From the NCBI RefSeq assembly GCF_022761115.1, contig NZ_JAKWJS010000006.1, forward strand, positions 186,001 through 250,000: a stretch of DNA of 64,000 nt, in the 5' to 3' direction. Origin of the DNA: Dyella sp. RRB7 (lineage in GTDB: Bacteria; Pseudomonadota; Gammaproteobacteria; Xanthomonadales; Rhodanobacteraceae). The notes beneath the pieces are model-generated. The model was not told the DNA's origin, searched no databases, and saw nothing but the letters and a program-made list of their open reading frames with translations. The position numbers and the translations under genes are program-made. This document shows, one piece after another, positions 1-8,446 of this stretch (positions are counted from its first letter, which is position 1; the number at the start of each line of letters is the position of its first letter).

Positions 1-827
1 ATCCTGGCGGCGATCGGGGTGATCTGGCGGAGATCGCAGAACTCGAGGATGAAGGAGAGCGACAACGGTGCGCTCAGCGCGGTGAACAGCCATGGCGCAT
101 GCGTGCCCAGCGGCACCAGCCATCGGGCGCCGGGCAGTTCGTAGATCTCCCCGCTGACCAGCATCTGGTACATCAGCTGGAAGGTGGCGTAGCCGATGAA
201 GTACACCAGCACGCGATCGCGCAGCACCAGCCACAGGCACAATGCCGCCAGGATCATGGTGACCTGCACGCTCGCGAACATCGTGGTCAGCCGCACGTGC
301 TGCAAGTCCTCCGCCTGATACGCGGCCATGTCGGTAAGGGCGGGCTTGATGTGCCGGGTGAAATTGTCCGCGGCGATCTCCACGTAAATCGGCTGTCCGG
401 CGCGCAGGTCGCGCGGCAGTTCCATGGCGAGGTGGTGGCGGGAGAAACGCGGTGCGGTTTCGGTCTGCGCGAACCAGAGCTCATGCGGCTGGTAGTCCGG
501 CGGGGCATAAACGGTGATGCGGATATAGGTCGCGCCGGTGAAGTTAAGCACGGGCGACGTCGCGCCGTTCCAGTCGATGTTGGTGGTCAGGCGGTACCAG
601 CGCTTGGTCTCGATGGCATTGGGCGTATAGGGCGATGGGGACGGGACAAAGGACGCATCCATGCCGCCTTGCACGACCTTGGCGGGCGAGGGCGCCGGTA
701 TCGTGGCGGGAAGGGCCGCGATCTGCAGCGTGGGCTGGGGCGGGGCCGTCGGCGAGGCATGCGCGGCCAGCGCAAAAAGCGCTGCAAACAAGCATGCGAC
801 GAAAACCACGACGGGCTCGCGAATCAC
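1..827 (-). CDS. 7TMR-DISM membrane sensor protein, N-terminal part (runs off window)
   Basis: Reading leftward from a GTG at 827, the frame stays open to the window edge (about 275 residues). It opens with a signal peptide (hydrophobic, ending LAAHA). An extracellular beta-rich domain of the 7TMR-DISM extracellular type follows, with WYRLTT near residue 65. Then come the first transmembrane helices of a 7TM-DISM module (VQVTMILAALCLWLVL, then VYFIGYATFQLMYQML). Such proteins sense periplasmic ligands and usually end in a GGDEF or histidine kinase domain, which lies outside the window. The GTG start has AGGGGGA just upstream. An in-frame ATG at 863 is the alternative but would spoil the signal peptide. 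Confidence 0.75.
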   Translation of the reverse strand, partial: MIREPVVVFVACLFAALFALAAHASPTAPPQPTLQIAALPATIPAPSPAKVVQGGMDASFVPSPSPYTPNAIETKRWYRLTTNIDWNGATSPVLNFTGATYIRITVYAPPDYQPHELWFAQTETAPRFSRHHLAMELPRDLRAGQPIYVEIAADNFTRHIKPALTDMAAYQAEDLQHVRLTTMFASVQVTMILAALCLWLVLRDRVLVYFIGYATFQLMYQMLVSGEIYELPGARWLVPLGTHAPWLFTALSAPLSLSFILEFCDLRQITPIAAR

Positions 828-1056
828 AGTTCCCCCTTTTCCGACCCCCTGTAGCCGGTCCATGAGCTCAGCCGATCCTTCGGATGAGGCCTCAATGCGC
901 ACTATGTATCACGTTTTCCCGAACGGCATGCAGTGACCGATGGGAGGGACGCCCCGCAAGGAAGTGCTTTCCCCACAGGTGTTTGAGCGTTCGCTCGATC
1001 GCTGTCGCGGCAAGTTCTATGCTGTGTACTGTCGAAATGGGCAAGGCAGTTCAGGC

Positions 1057-2355
1057 ATGGCAAGGCAGGATGACGTGGAAGCGGTGACTCGTCAGGATCA
1101 TCGGCCGCGCGCGCAGGAACTTGAGTCCCATGGCTTCATCCGCCACGGCACGCCGGTTTTTCGCCAGGCCAACCTGGCGCTGTTCGCCGCGGGCGTGGCG
1201 ACCTTCGGCTTGCTGTATTGCACGCAGCCGCTGATGCCCGAATTCAGCAAGGACTATGGCGTGAGCGCCGCCACCGCGGCGTTGTCGCTGTCGCTCACCA
1301 CCGGCGTGCTGGCGTTCGCGATGCTGTTCGCGGGCGGCGTTTCCGACGCCTGGGGACGCAAATCGGTGATGACGGTGTCGCTGCTCGCTTCAGCCGTCCT
1401 GGTACTGCTTACGGCGCTGGTGCCGGACTGGCACATGCTGTTGATCCTGCGCGCGCTGCTTGGCGTCACGCTCAGTGGCTTGCCTGCGGTGGCGATGACC
1501 TATCTCAGCGAGGAAATGCACCCCGAATCGATCGGCTTGGGCATGGGCTTGTATATCAGCGGCAACGCCATCGGCGGCATGGCTGGGCGACTGATCGCCG
1601 GCGTGCTCGCCGACTTCGTGGGCTGGCGCGCGGGCGTGGCCACGGTCGGTGTGATCGGCCTGGTGGCCGGCTTGATCTTCTGGCGCAGCCTGCCGCCGTC
1701 ACGCCACCACGTGCGCCATCCGCTGGCGCTGGGGACGCTGGTGGGACGGTTTGCGCTGGCCTTCCGTGACGCGGGCCTGCCATGGCTGTTCGCCGAGGGT
1801 TTCCTGTTGCTGGGTGCGTTCGTCACCATCTACAACTACATCGGCTATCGGCTGCTGGCACCGCCTTACGGGCTGAGCCAGGCGGTGGTCGGCGCGATTT
1901 TCAGCGTGTACCTCATTGGCACGTTCAGTTCGGCGTGGATGGGGCACCTGGCCGGCCGGTTGGGCCGCCGCAAGGTGCTGTGGACCGCCTTCGCGCTGAT
2001 GTTGCTTGGCGTCGGGCTGACCATGATGCAGCCGCTGGTACTGATCGTGCTGGGCATCGTGGCCATTACGTTCGGTTTTTTCGGCGGACATTCCATCGCC
2101 AGCAGCTGGGTGGGGCGACGTGCCGGCAGCGCCAAGGCACAGGCCTCGTCGATGTACCTGTTTTCGTACTACATGGGGTCCAGCCTGGCGGGCGCCAGCG
2201 GCGGCCTGTTCTATGCCTGGCATGGCTGGAACGGGGTGGCGCTGTTTGTCGTCGCGCTGGTGCTGGCCGGGCTGCTGATCGCCGGGCGCCTGTATCGTTT
2301 GCCACCATTGCCCGGCCCGCCGTCGCCCGGCACCGAACCACCATTGCCGCAATAG
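1057..2355 (+). CDS. MFS transporter (YnfM/arabinose-efflux-like)
   Basis: About 432 residues with 12 predicted transmembrane helices. The MFS loop 2-3 signature is present as GGVSDAWGRKSVM, and a second-half counterpart as GHLAGRLGRRKVL. The order and spacing resemble drug/sugar proton antiporters of the YnfM group, so export of a small molecule across the inner membrane is likely; the substrate cannot be read from sequence. The frame is open upstream to 940, but that stretch is not hydrophobic and looks non-coding. I place the start at ATG 1057, with GTG 1084 as an alternative. The VOC gene starts 15 bases after its stop, so the two are probably co-transcribed. Confidence 0.85.
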   Translation: MARQDDVEAVTRQDHRPRAQELESHGFIRHGTPVFRQANLALFAAGVATFGLLYCTQPLMPEFSKDYGVSAATAALSLSLTTGVLAFAMLFAGGVSDAWGRKSVMTVSLLASAVLVLLTALVPDWHMLLILRALLGVTLSGLPAVAMTYLSEEMHPESIGLGMGLYISGNAIGGMAGRLIAGVLADFVGWRAGVATVGVIGLVAGLIFWRSLPPSRHHVRHPLALGTLVGRFALAFRDAGLPWLFAEGFLLLGAFVTIYNYIGYRLLAPPYGLSQAVVGAIFSVYLIGTFSSAWMGHLAGRLGRRKVLWTAFALMLLGVGLTMMQPLVLIVLGIVAITFGFFGGHSIASSWVGRRAGSAKAQASSMYLFSYYMGSSLAGASGGLFYAWHGWNGVALFVVALVLAGLLIAGRLYRLPPLPGPPSPGTEPPLPQ

Positions 2356-2369
2356 CTAGAGCATATAGC

Positions 2370-2753
2370 GTGAAGATCGAAGCCCTGGACCATCTGGTGC
2401 TGACCGTTGCCGATGTCGCGGCAAGCTGCGCGTTCTACACGCGCGTGCTGGGCATGCAGGAAGTGACTTTCGGCAACGACCGCAAGGCACTCGCGTTTGG
2501 TGCCCAGAAGATCAACCTGCACGCGCATGGCCACGAGTTCGAGCCCAAAGCGCGCCGCCCGACCCCCGGTTCGGCGGATATCTGCCTGTTGACCACGGAG
2601 TCGATCGCCCAGGTGCTGGACCACCTGCATCGTCACGACGTGGTGATCGAGGAAGGACCGGTGGCGCGCACGGGCGCGCGTGGTCCGATCGAGTCGGTGT
2701 ACTTCCGCGACCCGGACGGCAACCTCATCGAGGTGAGCCGGTATACGGTTTAG
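2370..2753 (+). CDS. VOC (glyoxalase/dioxygenase fold) family protein
   Basis: A 127-residue single-module vicinal-oxygen-chelate protein starting at GTG. It opens with IEALDHLVLTVADVAASCAFY and ends with YFRDPDGNLIEVSRY, the two diagnostic edges of the fold. The usual metal ligand positions are visible: His in DHLVL, His in INLHAHG, and Glu in LIEVSR. It resembles the short VOC proteins annotated as virulence-associated or glyoxalase-like in Xanthomonadales. The substrate is unknown; lyase or thiol-related detoxification is possible. It lies 15 bases downstream of the MFS gene and is followed by a hairpin. Confidence 0.85.
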   Translation: MKIEALDHLVLTVADVAASCAFYTRVLGMQEVTFGNDRKALAFGAQKINLHAHGHEFEPKARRPTPGSADICLLTTESIAQVLDHLHRHDVVIEEGPVARTGARGPIESVYFRDPDGNLIEVSRYTV

Positions 2754-2759
2754 TACCTG

Positions 2760-2785
2760 CTCCCCCTGCCGACGGCAGGGGGGAG
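2760..2785. terminator. Hairpin between convergent genes
   Basis: An 11-bp GC-rich stem (CTCCCCCTGCC at 2760-2770 against the arm at 2774-2785, with one extra G) and a 3-base loop. It lies between the stops of two convergent genes. There is no T tract, so it would be a weak or bidirectional terminator. Confidence 0.5.
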
Positions 2786-2800
2786 TCAAGCGCTCTCGCT

Positions 2801-4084
2801 TTACTGCGCCTCGGGCTTGAGCATGTCCTTCACGGCCTGGTAGTCGCCGTCGTTGGCGGCGGCCGGCAGGCCGAGCAGGTGGGTCATCAGCGGATAGACG
2901 TCCACATTCGGGAACGACGGCACCGTGGCACCCTGGCGGAAGGCCGGGCCATGCGCCACGAACAGCGCCTGCATCTGCGGCGCCTCGTTGTCGTAGCCAT
3001 GCTCGCCCAGGCTGAGCTTGCCCTTCTTCTTGGTCACGTAATCGGTGGTGGTGATGCGCCAGCCCACATCCGCCAGGCACAGCAGCTGCGGCACGCGCGG
3101 GTTGCTGCCGTAGGCCAGGCGAGCGGGCACGCGCGACTTGTCCCAGCACGTCATGTGCTTCTGCGGCTTCTCCAACTGCGCTTCGATCTTGGCGAAGTCG
3201 TGACCCGGCGTGGGGTTGAGGCCGGCGAGCACGCCCAGGCTCACCACGTCCACGCGATTGAGCGGAATCAGCTTGTCCAGCATCACGCTGTTCTTCGCCG
3301 GTACGCTGGCCATGCCGTGGTCGGCCACCACGATCAGGTTCATGCGATCCAGCAGGCCGCGCTGCTGCAGGCCTTGCACCAGTCGCGCCAGCGCGGCATC
3401 GGTTTCGCGAAGGGCCTGGTCCACTTCCGGAGTCTCCGGTCCGTAGGTATGGCCCTGGTGGTCGACTTCGTCGAAGTACAGCGTGAGGAACGTGGGCCGC
3501 TCGCCGGCCGGCAGGTCCAGCCATGCCAGCACCTGGTCCACGCGCTGGTCAGGCGTGACCTTGCCGTCATACGGCTTCCAGAAATCCGGATGCTTGCCGT
3601 GGATGTCCGCCTCGGAACCGGGCCAGAACATCGTGGCGCTCTTGAGGCCATGCTCGCTGGCGGTTTCCCACAGCGGCATGCCGCCATCCCACCAGCGGCC
3701 GTCGCTCACCGCATCGCGACTGCCGAGCGAGAACTTTCCGAGCACGGGATCGACCATGGTGTTGTTGACGATACCGTGGTGATCCGGGCGCAGGCCGGTG
3801 ACGAGCGTGTAGTGGTTCGGAAACGTCAGCGACGGAAACGATGGCTGCATGCCGGTGGCATGCACGCCGTTCTTCGCCAGTTCCGCCAGGATGGGGCTGA
3901 GCCCGCGCTCGATATAGTCGGCGCGGTAGCCGTCGATGGAAATCAACAGCAGGGGCGTGGGTGCCGTTTTCGCCACGGAGGCGGTGGGCGCGGAAGACGC
4001 GGAGGGCGGGGGCGTGAGTTGGGTGGCGCAACCCGCACTGAACGCGATCAGCGAACAGAGCAACAGGCGAAACGGTATTTTCAT
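2801..4084 (-). CDS. Nucleotide pyrophosphatase/phosphodiesterase (NPP, alkaline phosphatase superfamily) lipoprotein
   Basis: A 427-residue lipoprotein (lipobox SAGC, lipidated Cys19) with an NPP-type catalytic domain. Metal-binding Asp51 is in LISIDGY. The nucleophile Thr87 is in FPSLTFPNHY. Further ligands are in YFDEVDHQGH, VVADHGM and TPGHDF. These match bacterial NPPs such as the Xanthomonas enzyme, which hydrolyse phosphodiester or pyrophosphate bonds of nucleotides in the periplasm. The length is normal for the family. It is divergent from the small secreted protein at 4137, with only about 52 bases between the two starts, so they probably share a promoter region. Confidence 0.9.
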   Translation of the reverse strand: MKIPFRLLLCSLIAFSAGCATQLTPPPSASSAPTASVAKTAPTPLLLISIDGYRADYIERGLSPILAELAKNGVHATGMQPSFPSLTFPNHYTLVTGLRPDHHGIVNNTMVDPVLGKFSLGSRDAVSDGRWWDGGMPLWETASEHGLKSATMFWPGSEADIHGKHPDFWKPYDGKVTPDQRVDQVLAWLDLPAGERPTFLTLYFDEVDHQGHTYGPETPEVDQALRETDAALARLVQGLQQRGLLDRMNLIVVADHGMASVPAKNSVMLDKLIPLNRVDVVSLGVLAGLNPTPGHDFAKIEAQLEKPQKHMTCWDKSRVPARLAYGSNPRVPQLLCLADVGWRITTTDYVTKKKGKLSLGEHGYDNEAPQMQALFVAHGPAFRQGATVPSFPNVDVYPLMTHLLGLPAAANDGDYQAVKDMLKPEAQ

Positions 4085-4136
4085 GCGTGGGTCCGTACGA
4101 TAGATGGCAACAAACGCCGTATGATCGCCCAGTCAT

Positions 4137-4457
4137 ATGACCATTACACGCTCTTTCTCGCCCATCGCCCTGCTCGCGCTGCTGGGAGCGCTTGGCTGGG
4201 CCGGTGTGGCTGCGGCCCAACAACAGCCTGCCGCCGCGCCGGCGCCGGCGGTATCCACGGCGAAAGCGGATTCGTCCGTGCTGAAGTCCAAGCCACACGT
4301 GCAGGTATCCGCCCGCAGCCTGCCGTCCAAGCGTGCGACGGGCACGGCCGAGGTGAACCGGAACCACCTGGGCGATCGCTACGCGCCGCGCCCGCACGGA
4401 CTCATCGATCAATACCAGAACGCCGTGACGCCGCCGCCGATCGATAGTGGACGCTAG
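4137..4457 (+). CDS. Small secreted protein of unknown function
   Basis: A 106-residue protein with a clear signal peptide (hydrophobic stretch to about residue 27, cleavage likely after VAAAQ). An Ala/Pro/Gln-rich linker follows, then a basic, low-hydrophobicity tail containing NRNHLGDRYAPRP. I do not recognise a domain. It is divergent from the NPP gene. Its last four bases overlap the 3' end of ogt on the other strand. The signal peptide argues that it is a real gene. Confidence 0.6.
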   Translation: MTITRSFSPIALLALLGALGWAGVAAAQQQPAAAPAPAVSTAKADSSVLKSKPHVQVSARSLPSKRATGTAEVNRNHLGDRYAPRPHGLIDQYQNAVTPPPIDSGR

Positions 4458-4981
4458 TGCCGGAAGCGTTCCGCGCTGAACAGGTCGCCATGGGCGACGC
4501 GGCTTTCCATCGACAGCAGATAGCGCTTGGTCGGCAGCCCGCCGCCGAAACCGGTGAGGCTGCCGTTGCTGCCGATCACGCGATGGCACGGCAGCACGAT
4601 AGGCAGCGGATTGCGTCCGTTCGCGGCACCCACCGCACGCATGGCCAGCGGCTGGCCGATACGGCGCGCCAGTTCGCCATAGCTGATGGTGGTGCCATAG
4701 GGAATACGCGCCAGCTCCCACCACACTTCCTGCTGGAACGGCGTGCCGTGGGGATGCAGTGACAGCTCGAACTGCTGGCGCGCGCCGGCGAAGTATTCCT
4801 CCAGTTGCTGCCGCGCCTGCGCCAGCGGTTCCGCCGCGCGGCGCCAGCCAGGCTGGGGTGATTTCTGGTGCCGCCCGTGCTCGAACCAGATTTCGCGCAG
4901 CCCGTGGTCGTCAGCGACCAGTCGCAGCAGGCCGATCGGGCTGGGCAGTTCGTCGTACCAGAAGATGGCGTTGCGGGTCAT
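4454..4981 (-). CDS. ogt: Methylated-DNA--protein-cysteine methyltransferase (Ogt)
   Basis: A 175-residue suicide alkyltransferase that removes O6-alkyl groups from guanine. The acceptor Cys132 lies in the signature IVLPCHRVIG, preceded by the helix-turn-helix region (YGELARRIGQ, AVGAANGRNP). The N-terminal domain is short, as in Ogt-type enzymes. The ATG at 4981 overlaps the stop of the upstream Ada-AlkA gene (ATGA), so the two are translationally coupled in one alkylation-repair operon. An open frame extends further upstream but lies inside the Ada-AlkA gene. Confidence 0.95.
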   Translation of the reverse strand: MTRNAIFWYDELPSPIGLLRLVADDHGLREIWFEHGRHQKSPQPGWRRAAEPLAQARQQLEEYFAGARQQFELSLHPHGTPFQQEVWWELARIPYGTTISYGELARRIGQPLAMRAVGAANGRNPLPIVLPCHRVIGSNGSLTGFGGGLPTKRYLLSMESRVAHGDLFSAERFRH

Positions 4982-6474
4982 CGGGACACCTTGCCTGTCG
5001 AGGCCGCCGCGTCGGTGGCGCTGCGCCAAAGATGCATCACCGTGTAGGCGCGCCACGGACGCCACGCTTCCGCCAGTGAGGTGAGTGCCTTCGTGCTGAG
5101 TTCGGGGCCATCGCCGGCGGCGGCTCGACGCAGGATCAGGTCGGCGGCAGGAAACGCATCCGGATGGCTCAGCGCGCGCATCGCCATGTAGTGCGCCGTC
5201 CATGCGCCAATACCCGGCAACGCCACCCAGCGCTCGACGAATTCGTCCAGCGGCTGCTCGCTGCGGAAATCGATGCGGCCATCCAGCAGGGCCTGTGCCA
5301 CGCCGCGAACAGTGGCGGCGCGTGCCGTGGTCAGGCCGATCTCGCGCAGGTCGGCATCGACGAGCGCCTCCGGGCCGGGAAACAGCCGCTCAAGGCCCGG
5401 CCATGTCGATTCGACCGGCGTGCCATAGCGCTGCACGATGCGCGTGGCGAGTGTTCGCGCCGCCGCCACGCTCACTTGTTGCCCCAGGATCGCGCGCACC
5501 GCGATCTCGAAACCATCCCAGCCACCGGGCAGGCGCAAGCCGGGGCGCTTGCGCAGCAACGGCTTCAGCACGGGGCTTTGCCGCAGCGCATCGCCGATGG
5601 ATTGGGGATTCGCGTCGAGGTCGAACATGCGCCGCAGCTTCGTCACCACGCCGAGCATCTGTGCCGGTTGTGGACAATGCAATTGCAGCTGCAACGCGTG
5701 CTCATCGCCTGGCCACGCGCTCAGCCGCAGCCAGCCGGGAGCATTGGCGGGGCCGAGCGCGCGGGCATAGCTGTGTTCATCGACCCGCTCGACGCCGGGC
5801 AGTGCACGCCCGCGCAGAAACGCGAGCATCGCCGCAAAGTCATAGGGCGGTCGATAGCCGAGCCGCAACGTGATCGCGTCGCCATGCGAAACGCCAGGCT
5901 GCCGTCGCAACTCACGCGGTGGCACCCGGTTTGCCTGCACGAACGCGGCATTGAAGCGGCGCAGGCTACGAAAGCCGGACGCCAGTGCCACCTCGGTGAC
6001 CGGCAGGGTGGTTTCGGTGAGCAGCTGTTTGGCGAACAGCAGGCGGTGGGTCGTATGCACGCTGATCGGCGGTGCGCCGAGCCGATCCACGAACAGGCGG
6101 CGCAGTTGGCGCGCGCCCAGCCCCACGCGCTCGGCCATCGCATCCATGGACAGTTCGTCCAGCGCGCCGCTTTCCATCAGCTTCAAGGTGCGCGCGATGA
6201 CGTGGTCGCCGCGTTGCCATGCATCGTTGCCGGGCGCCAGCTCCGGACGGCAACGCAGGCATGGGCGAAAGCCGGCCGCCTCGGCCGCCGCCGCGCTCGC
6301 GTAATAGCGTACGTTCTCCGGCTTCGGCGGCGGTGCCGGGCACACCGGTCGGCAATAGATGCGGGTGCTGGTGACGGCGGTGAAGAACAGGCCATCAAAA
6401 CGCGCGTCACGGCTCAGGCGCGCCTGTTCGCAGGCGCGCACGTCGGGAAGCGGATGGTCGGGGGCGCAGGACAT
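4978..6474 (-). CDS. Ada-type regulator fused to AlkA 3-methyladenine DNA glycosylase
   Basis: A 498-residue fusion. Residues 20-80 form the Ada methyl-phosphotriester domain, with zinc cysteines Cys41, Cys45, Cys72 and Cys75. Their spacing is exactly that of E. coli Ada (38, 42, 69, 72), and Cys41 is the expected methyl acceptor. Two AraC-type helix-turn-helix motifs follow (about 90-180). Then come an AlkA N-terminal domain and a HhH-GPD glycosylase core (ALPGIGAWTAHY, catalytic Asp in FPAADLI). The protein should both sense methylation damage and excise alkylated bases. This fusion is known in several proteobacteria. It heads the operon with ogt. Confidence 0.95.
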   Translation of the reverse strand: MSCAPDHPLPDVRACEQARLSRDARFDGLFFTAVTSTRIYCRPVCPAPPPKPENVRYYASAAAAEAAGFRPCLRCRPELAPGNDAWQRGDHVIARTLKLMESGALDELSMDAMAERVGLGARQLRRLFVDRLGAPPISVHTTHRLLFAKQLLTETTLPVTEVALASGFRSLRRFNAAFVQANRVPPRELRRQPGVSHGDAITLRLGYRPPYDFAAMLAFLRGRALPGVERVDEHSYARALGPANAPGWLRLSAWPGDEHALQLQLHCPQPAQMLGVVTKLRRMFDLDANPQSIGDALRQSPVLKPLLRKRPGLRLPGGWDGFEIAVRAILGQQVSVAAARTLATRIVQRYGTPVESTWPGLERLFPGPEALVDADLREIGLTTARAATVRGVAQALLDGRIDFRSEQPLDEFVERWVALPGIGAWTAHYMAMRALSHPDAFPAADLILRRAAAGDGPELSTKALTSLAEAWRPWRAYTVMHLWRSATDAAASTGKVSR

Positions 6475-6523
6475 GGGTGAAGGCTAGCACCGCTTCCAGC
6501 GCGCGACTCGCCGTTTTCGGACA

Positions 6524-7126
6524 TCAATGCCCGGGCTGTTCCGGCACTTCCTGGAGCGGGTCCGCGTCGGTCCGTGGCGGTGGCGGCGCTGGCCGGTATC
6601 CGGTCATGCTCGACAGCACGCCATCGCGACGTATCAGCCCGTGATAGAGCGCGGCGGACATGTGGGCCAGGAACGTCAGGAACAACAATAGCGCCAGCCA
6701 CGCATGCGCATGGCGCAGCACGGCGAATGCAAACGGACTGGCAGGGACGATCGCCGGCAGCCGAATCGATTCGCTCAACATCACCGGATAGCCACCCGCC
6801 GACAGCATGGCCCAGCCGACCAGCGGCAGCGCGAACATCAGCGCGTAAAGCAGCCAGTGCGACGCGAGCGCGGCCAGCTTTTGCAGCAGCGGAAGATCCG
6901 CCGGCAACGCGGGTGGCGGGTTGCGCACGCGCACGACCAGTCGTACTACGGCCAGCAGCAGTATCGCCATGCCCAGCGGTTTATGGATGCGCAGCAGCCA
7001 GTCATGCCGTGGCGATACCGACGCCACCATGCCGACACCGATGAATAGCATCGACAGGATCATCACCGCCATCAGCCAATGCAGCACGCGGGCCGCCAGC
7101 GAGAAAGTTGGGCTGTTCGACGTCAT
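6524..7126 (-). CDS. Cytochrome b561 family membrane protein
   Basis: A 200-residue four-helix membrane protein. Haem-ligand histidines are expected in ARVLHWLMAV, IHKPLGMAI, ASHWLLYALM and HAHAWLALLLF. The family moves electrons from quinol or ascorbate-like donors to periplasmic partners. Its ATG overlaps the stop of the catalase-related gene (ATGA). The pairing of a membrane-anchored catalase-like haem protein with b561 recurs in proteobacteria and suggests that the cytochrome reduces the peroxidase. The tail is proline-rich. Confidence 0.9.
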   Translation of the reverse strand: MTSNSPTFSLAARVLHWLMAVMILSMLFIGVGMVASVSPRHDWLLRIHKPLGMAILLLAVVRLVVRVRNPPPALPADLPLLQKLAALASHWLLYALMFALPLVGWAMLSAGGYPVMLSESIRLPAIVPASPFAFAVLRHAHAWLALLLFLTFLAHMSAALYHGLIRRDGVLSSMTGYRPAPPPPRTDADPLQEVPEQPGH

Positions 7127-8208
7127 GGCCGTGCCTCCGCTGGCGGGCGCGCGGCACCGGGCAGGTGGGCTTCCTCACTCGTGCGGCGCAGATACGATGT
7201 CGCATAGGCGGCGGACCGCGCGGGCAGCAGCGGATCGTCCGAGGCCTCGATGCCGGCGGGCAGCACCAGCGGGTCGTAGTTGATGTCGCGGCACGGACCG
7301 CTCTCCTGCGGCTCGGTGTGTTCGATCACCAGCGTGCCGGCGTCGATCGTGCGACGGTCGTCGGGCCATGCCTTGGTTGCGTCATTGGTCGGGTCGCCCG
7401 GCTCGGCGAGCGTGACCAGCAGACGCCAGCGCAACGGGCCTTGCGACAGGCGTTGCGCCAGGTCTGCGGCGAGATAGTCCGGATCGCCGGCCTTGATGGC
7501 ATCGCTGCCGGCGTCCGTCGCCTCGGGCACGGTGCGCCAGCGCACCGGATGGCGCACGCCATCGGCGCCGACGAAGACGAACGCATCGAGGCCCTGATAG
7601 GTTTCGGTGGCATAGCTCGCCGAGGGTTTCGCGCTTTTGACCCATTGGCGGAACGCGGCCGTTTCCGGATGGGCGGCAATGAATGCCGCCACTTTCGCCG
7701 GATCGGGCTTGCCGGTTTTCGGGTCCGGCTGCTGGGCCTGGAGCTGTGCGTAGAAGCCCTGCGGCGTATTGACCGGGAACACCGGCATGCTGTTCATGCC
7801 GGTGCGCCACTGCTGCCCGTTTGCCAGCGCAAAGCGCAATGCCATGCTGCGGATCGGCACGCTGCTGTCCGGCGCATACGGGTTGCCGCCGGGCAGCGCG
7901 AAGCGTCCCACCACCGGCGTGCGCCCTGGCGCGAAAACTTGCGCGCTGGAATAGGGCTGGGCCTGGGCGCTGCCCTGGAAATAGCCGGTGACGCACACGC
8001 CCTTGGCGTGATTGCGGCGATAGCCCGGGAAGGTGCCGGCATCGGCCTGGAACTGGTTGATGATGCGCGTGGGCGTGAGGCGGCCGGGATCCAGCCAGCC
8101 ACCGACATAGCCAAAGGCGAGCAGGCAGGCTGCCGCTGTGGCGGCAATCCATGCCCAGGAACCCAGGTGCCGGTTCGGGCGAGCAGGCTGGAGCGATGGG
8201 TCGTGCAT
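7123..8208 (-). CDS. Catalase-related peroxidase, membrane-anchored (SrpA-like)
   Basis: 361 residues. An N-terminal helix (about 19-36, [19 protein letters not shown]) acts as a signal or anchor, so the enzyme domain is probably periplasmic. The catalase-like core has the distal-haem motif [26 protein letters not shown] and SMALRF. Full-length catalases are about 480 residues, so this is the minimal catalase-related family. The start is ATG 8208 with AGGAG seven bases upstream; the longer open frame upstream is not supported. It is the first gene of a pair with cytochrome b561 and is divergent from hutU. Confidence 0.85.
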   Translation of the reverse strand: MHDPSLQPARPNRHLGSWAWIAATAAACLLAFGYVGGWLDPGRLTPTRIINQFQADAGTFPGYRRNHAKGVCVTGYFQGSAQAQPYSSAQVFAPGRTPVVGRFALPGGNPYAPDSSVPIRSMALRFALANGQQWRTGMNSMPVFPVNTPQGFYAQLQAQQPDPKTGKPDPAKVAAFIAAHPETAAFRQWVKSAKPSASYATETYQGLDAFVFVGADGVRHPVRWRTVPEATDAGSDAIKAGDPDYLAADLAQRLSQGPLRWRLLVTLAEPGDPTNDATKAWPDDRRTIDAGTLVIEHTEPQESGPCRDINYDPLVLPAGIEASDDPLLPARSAAYATSYLRRTSEEAHLPGAARPPAEARP

Positions 8209-8446
8209 GGGCGACTCCTGGCAGGTCAGGCGGATAAGACGGGCCATGCGGGGGTCCATCTCCCCGTGCGGCCATCGTACTCGCGCCGGGGCATCGCCTG
8301 TCGTGAACTTCCTTTTCGTCGCCGGCCAGCTCCGGGTTACCTGCCCGGGCGTCGATCGTGTGGGCGGCACGTTTGCCGCACTGCGGTTTGCGGCAGCCGG
8401 GCCGGGTCGCCACAATCGGGTTTTCCCATTCGCCGGGCTCCCCTCC

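Noticed and set aside
99-854. A 251-residue open frame on the plus strand
   Set aside because: It is antisense to the 7TMR-DISM gene, has no domain, and its His/Arg/Gln-rich composition is typical of shadow frames in GC-rich DNA.
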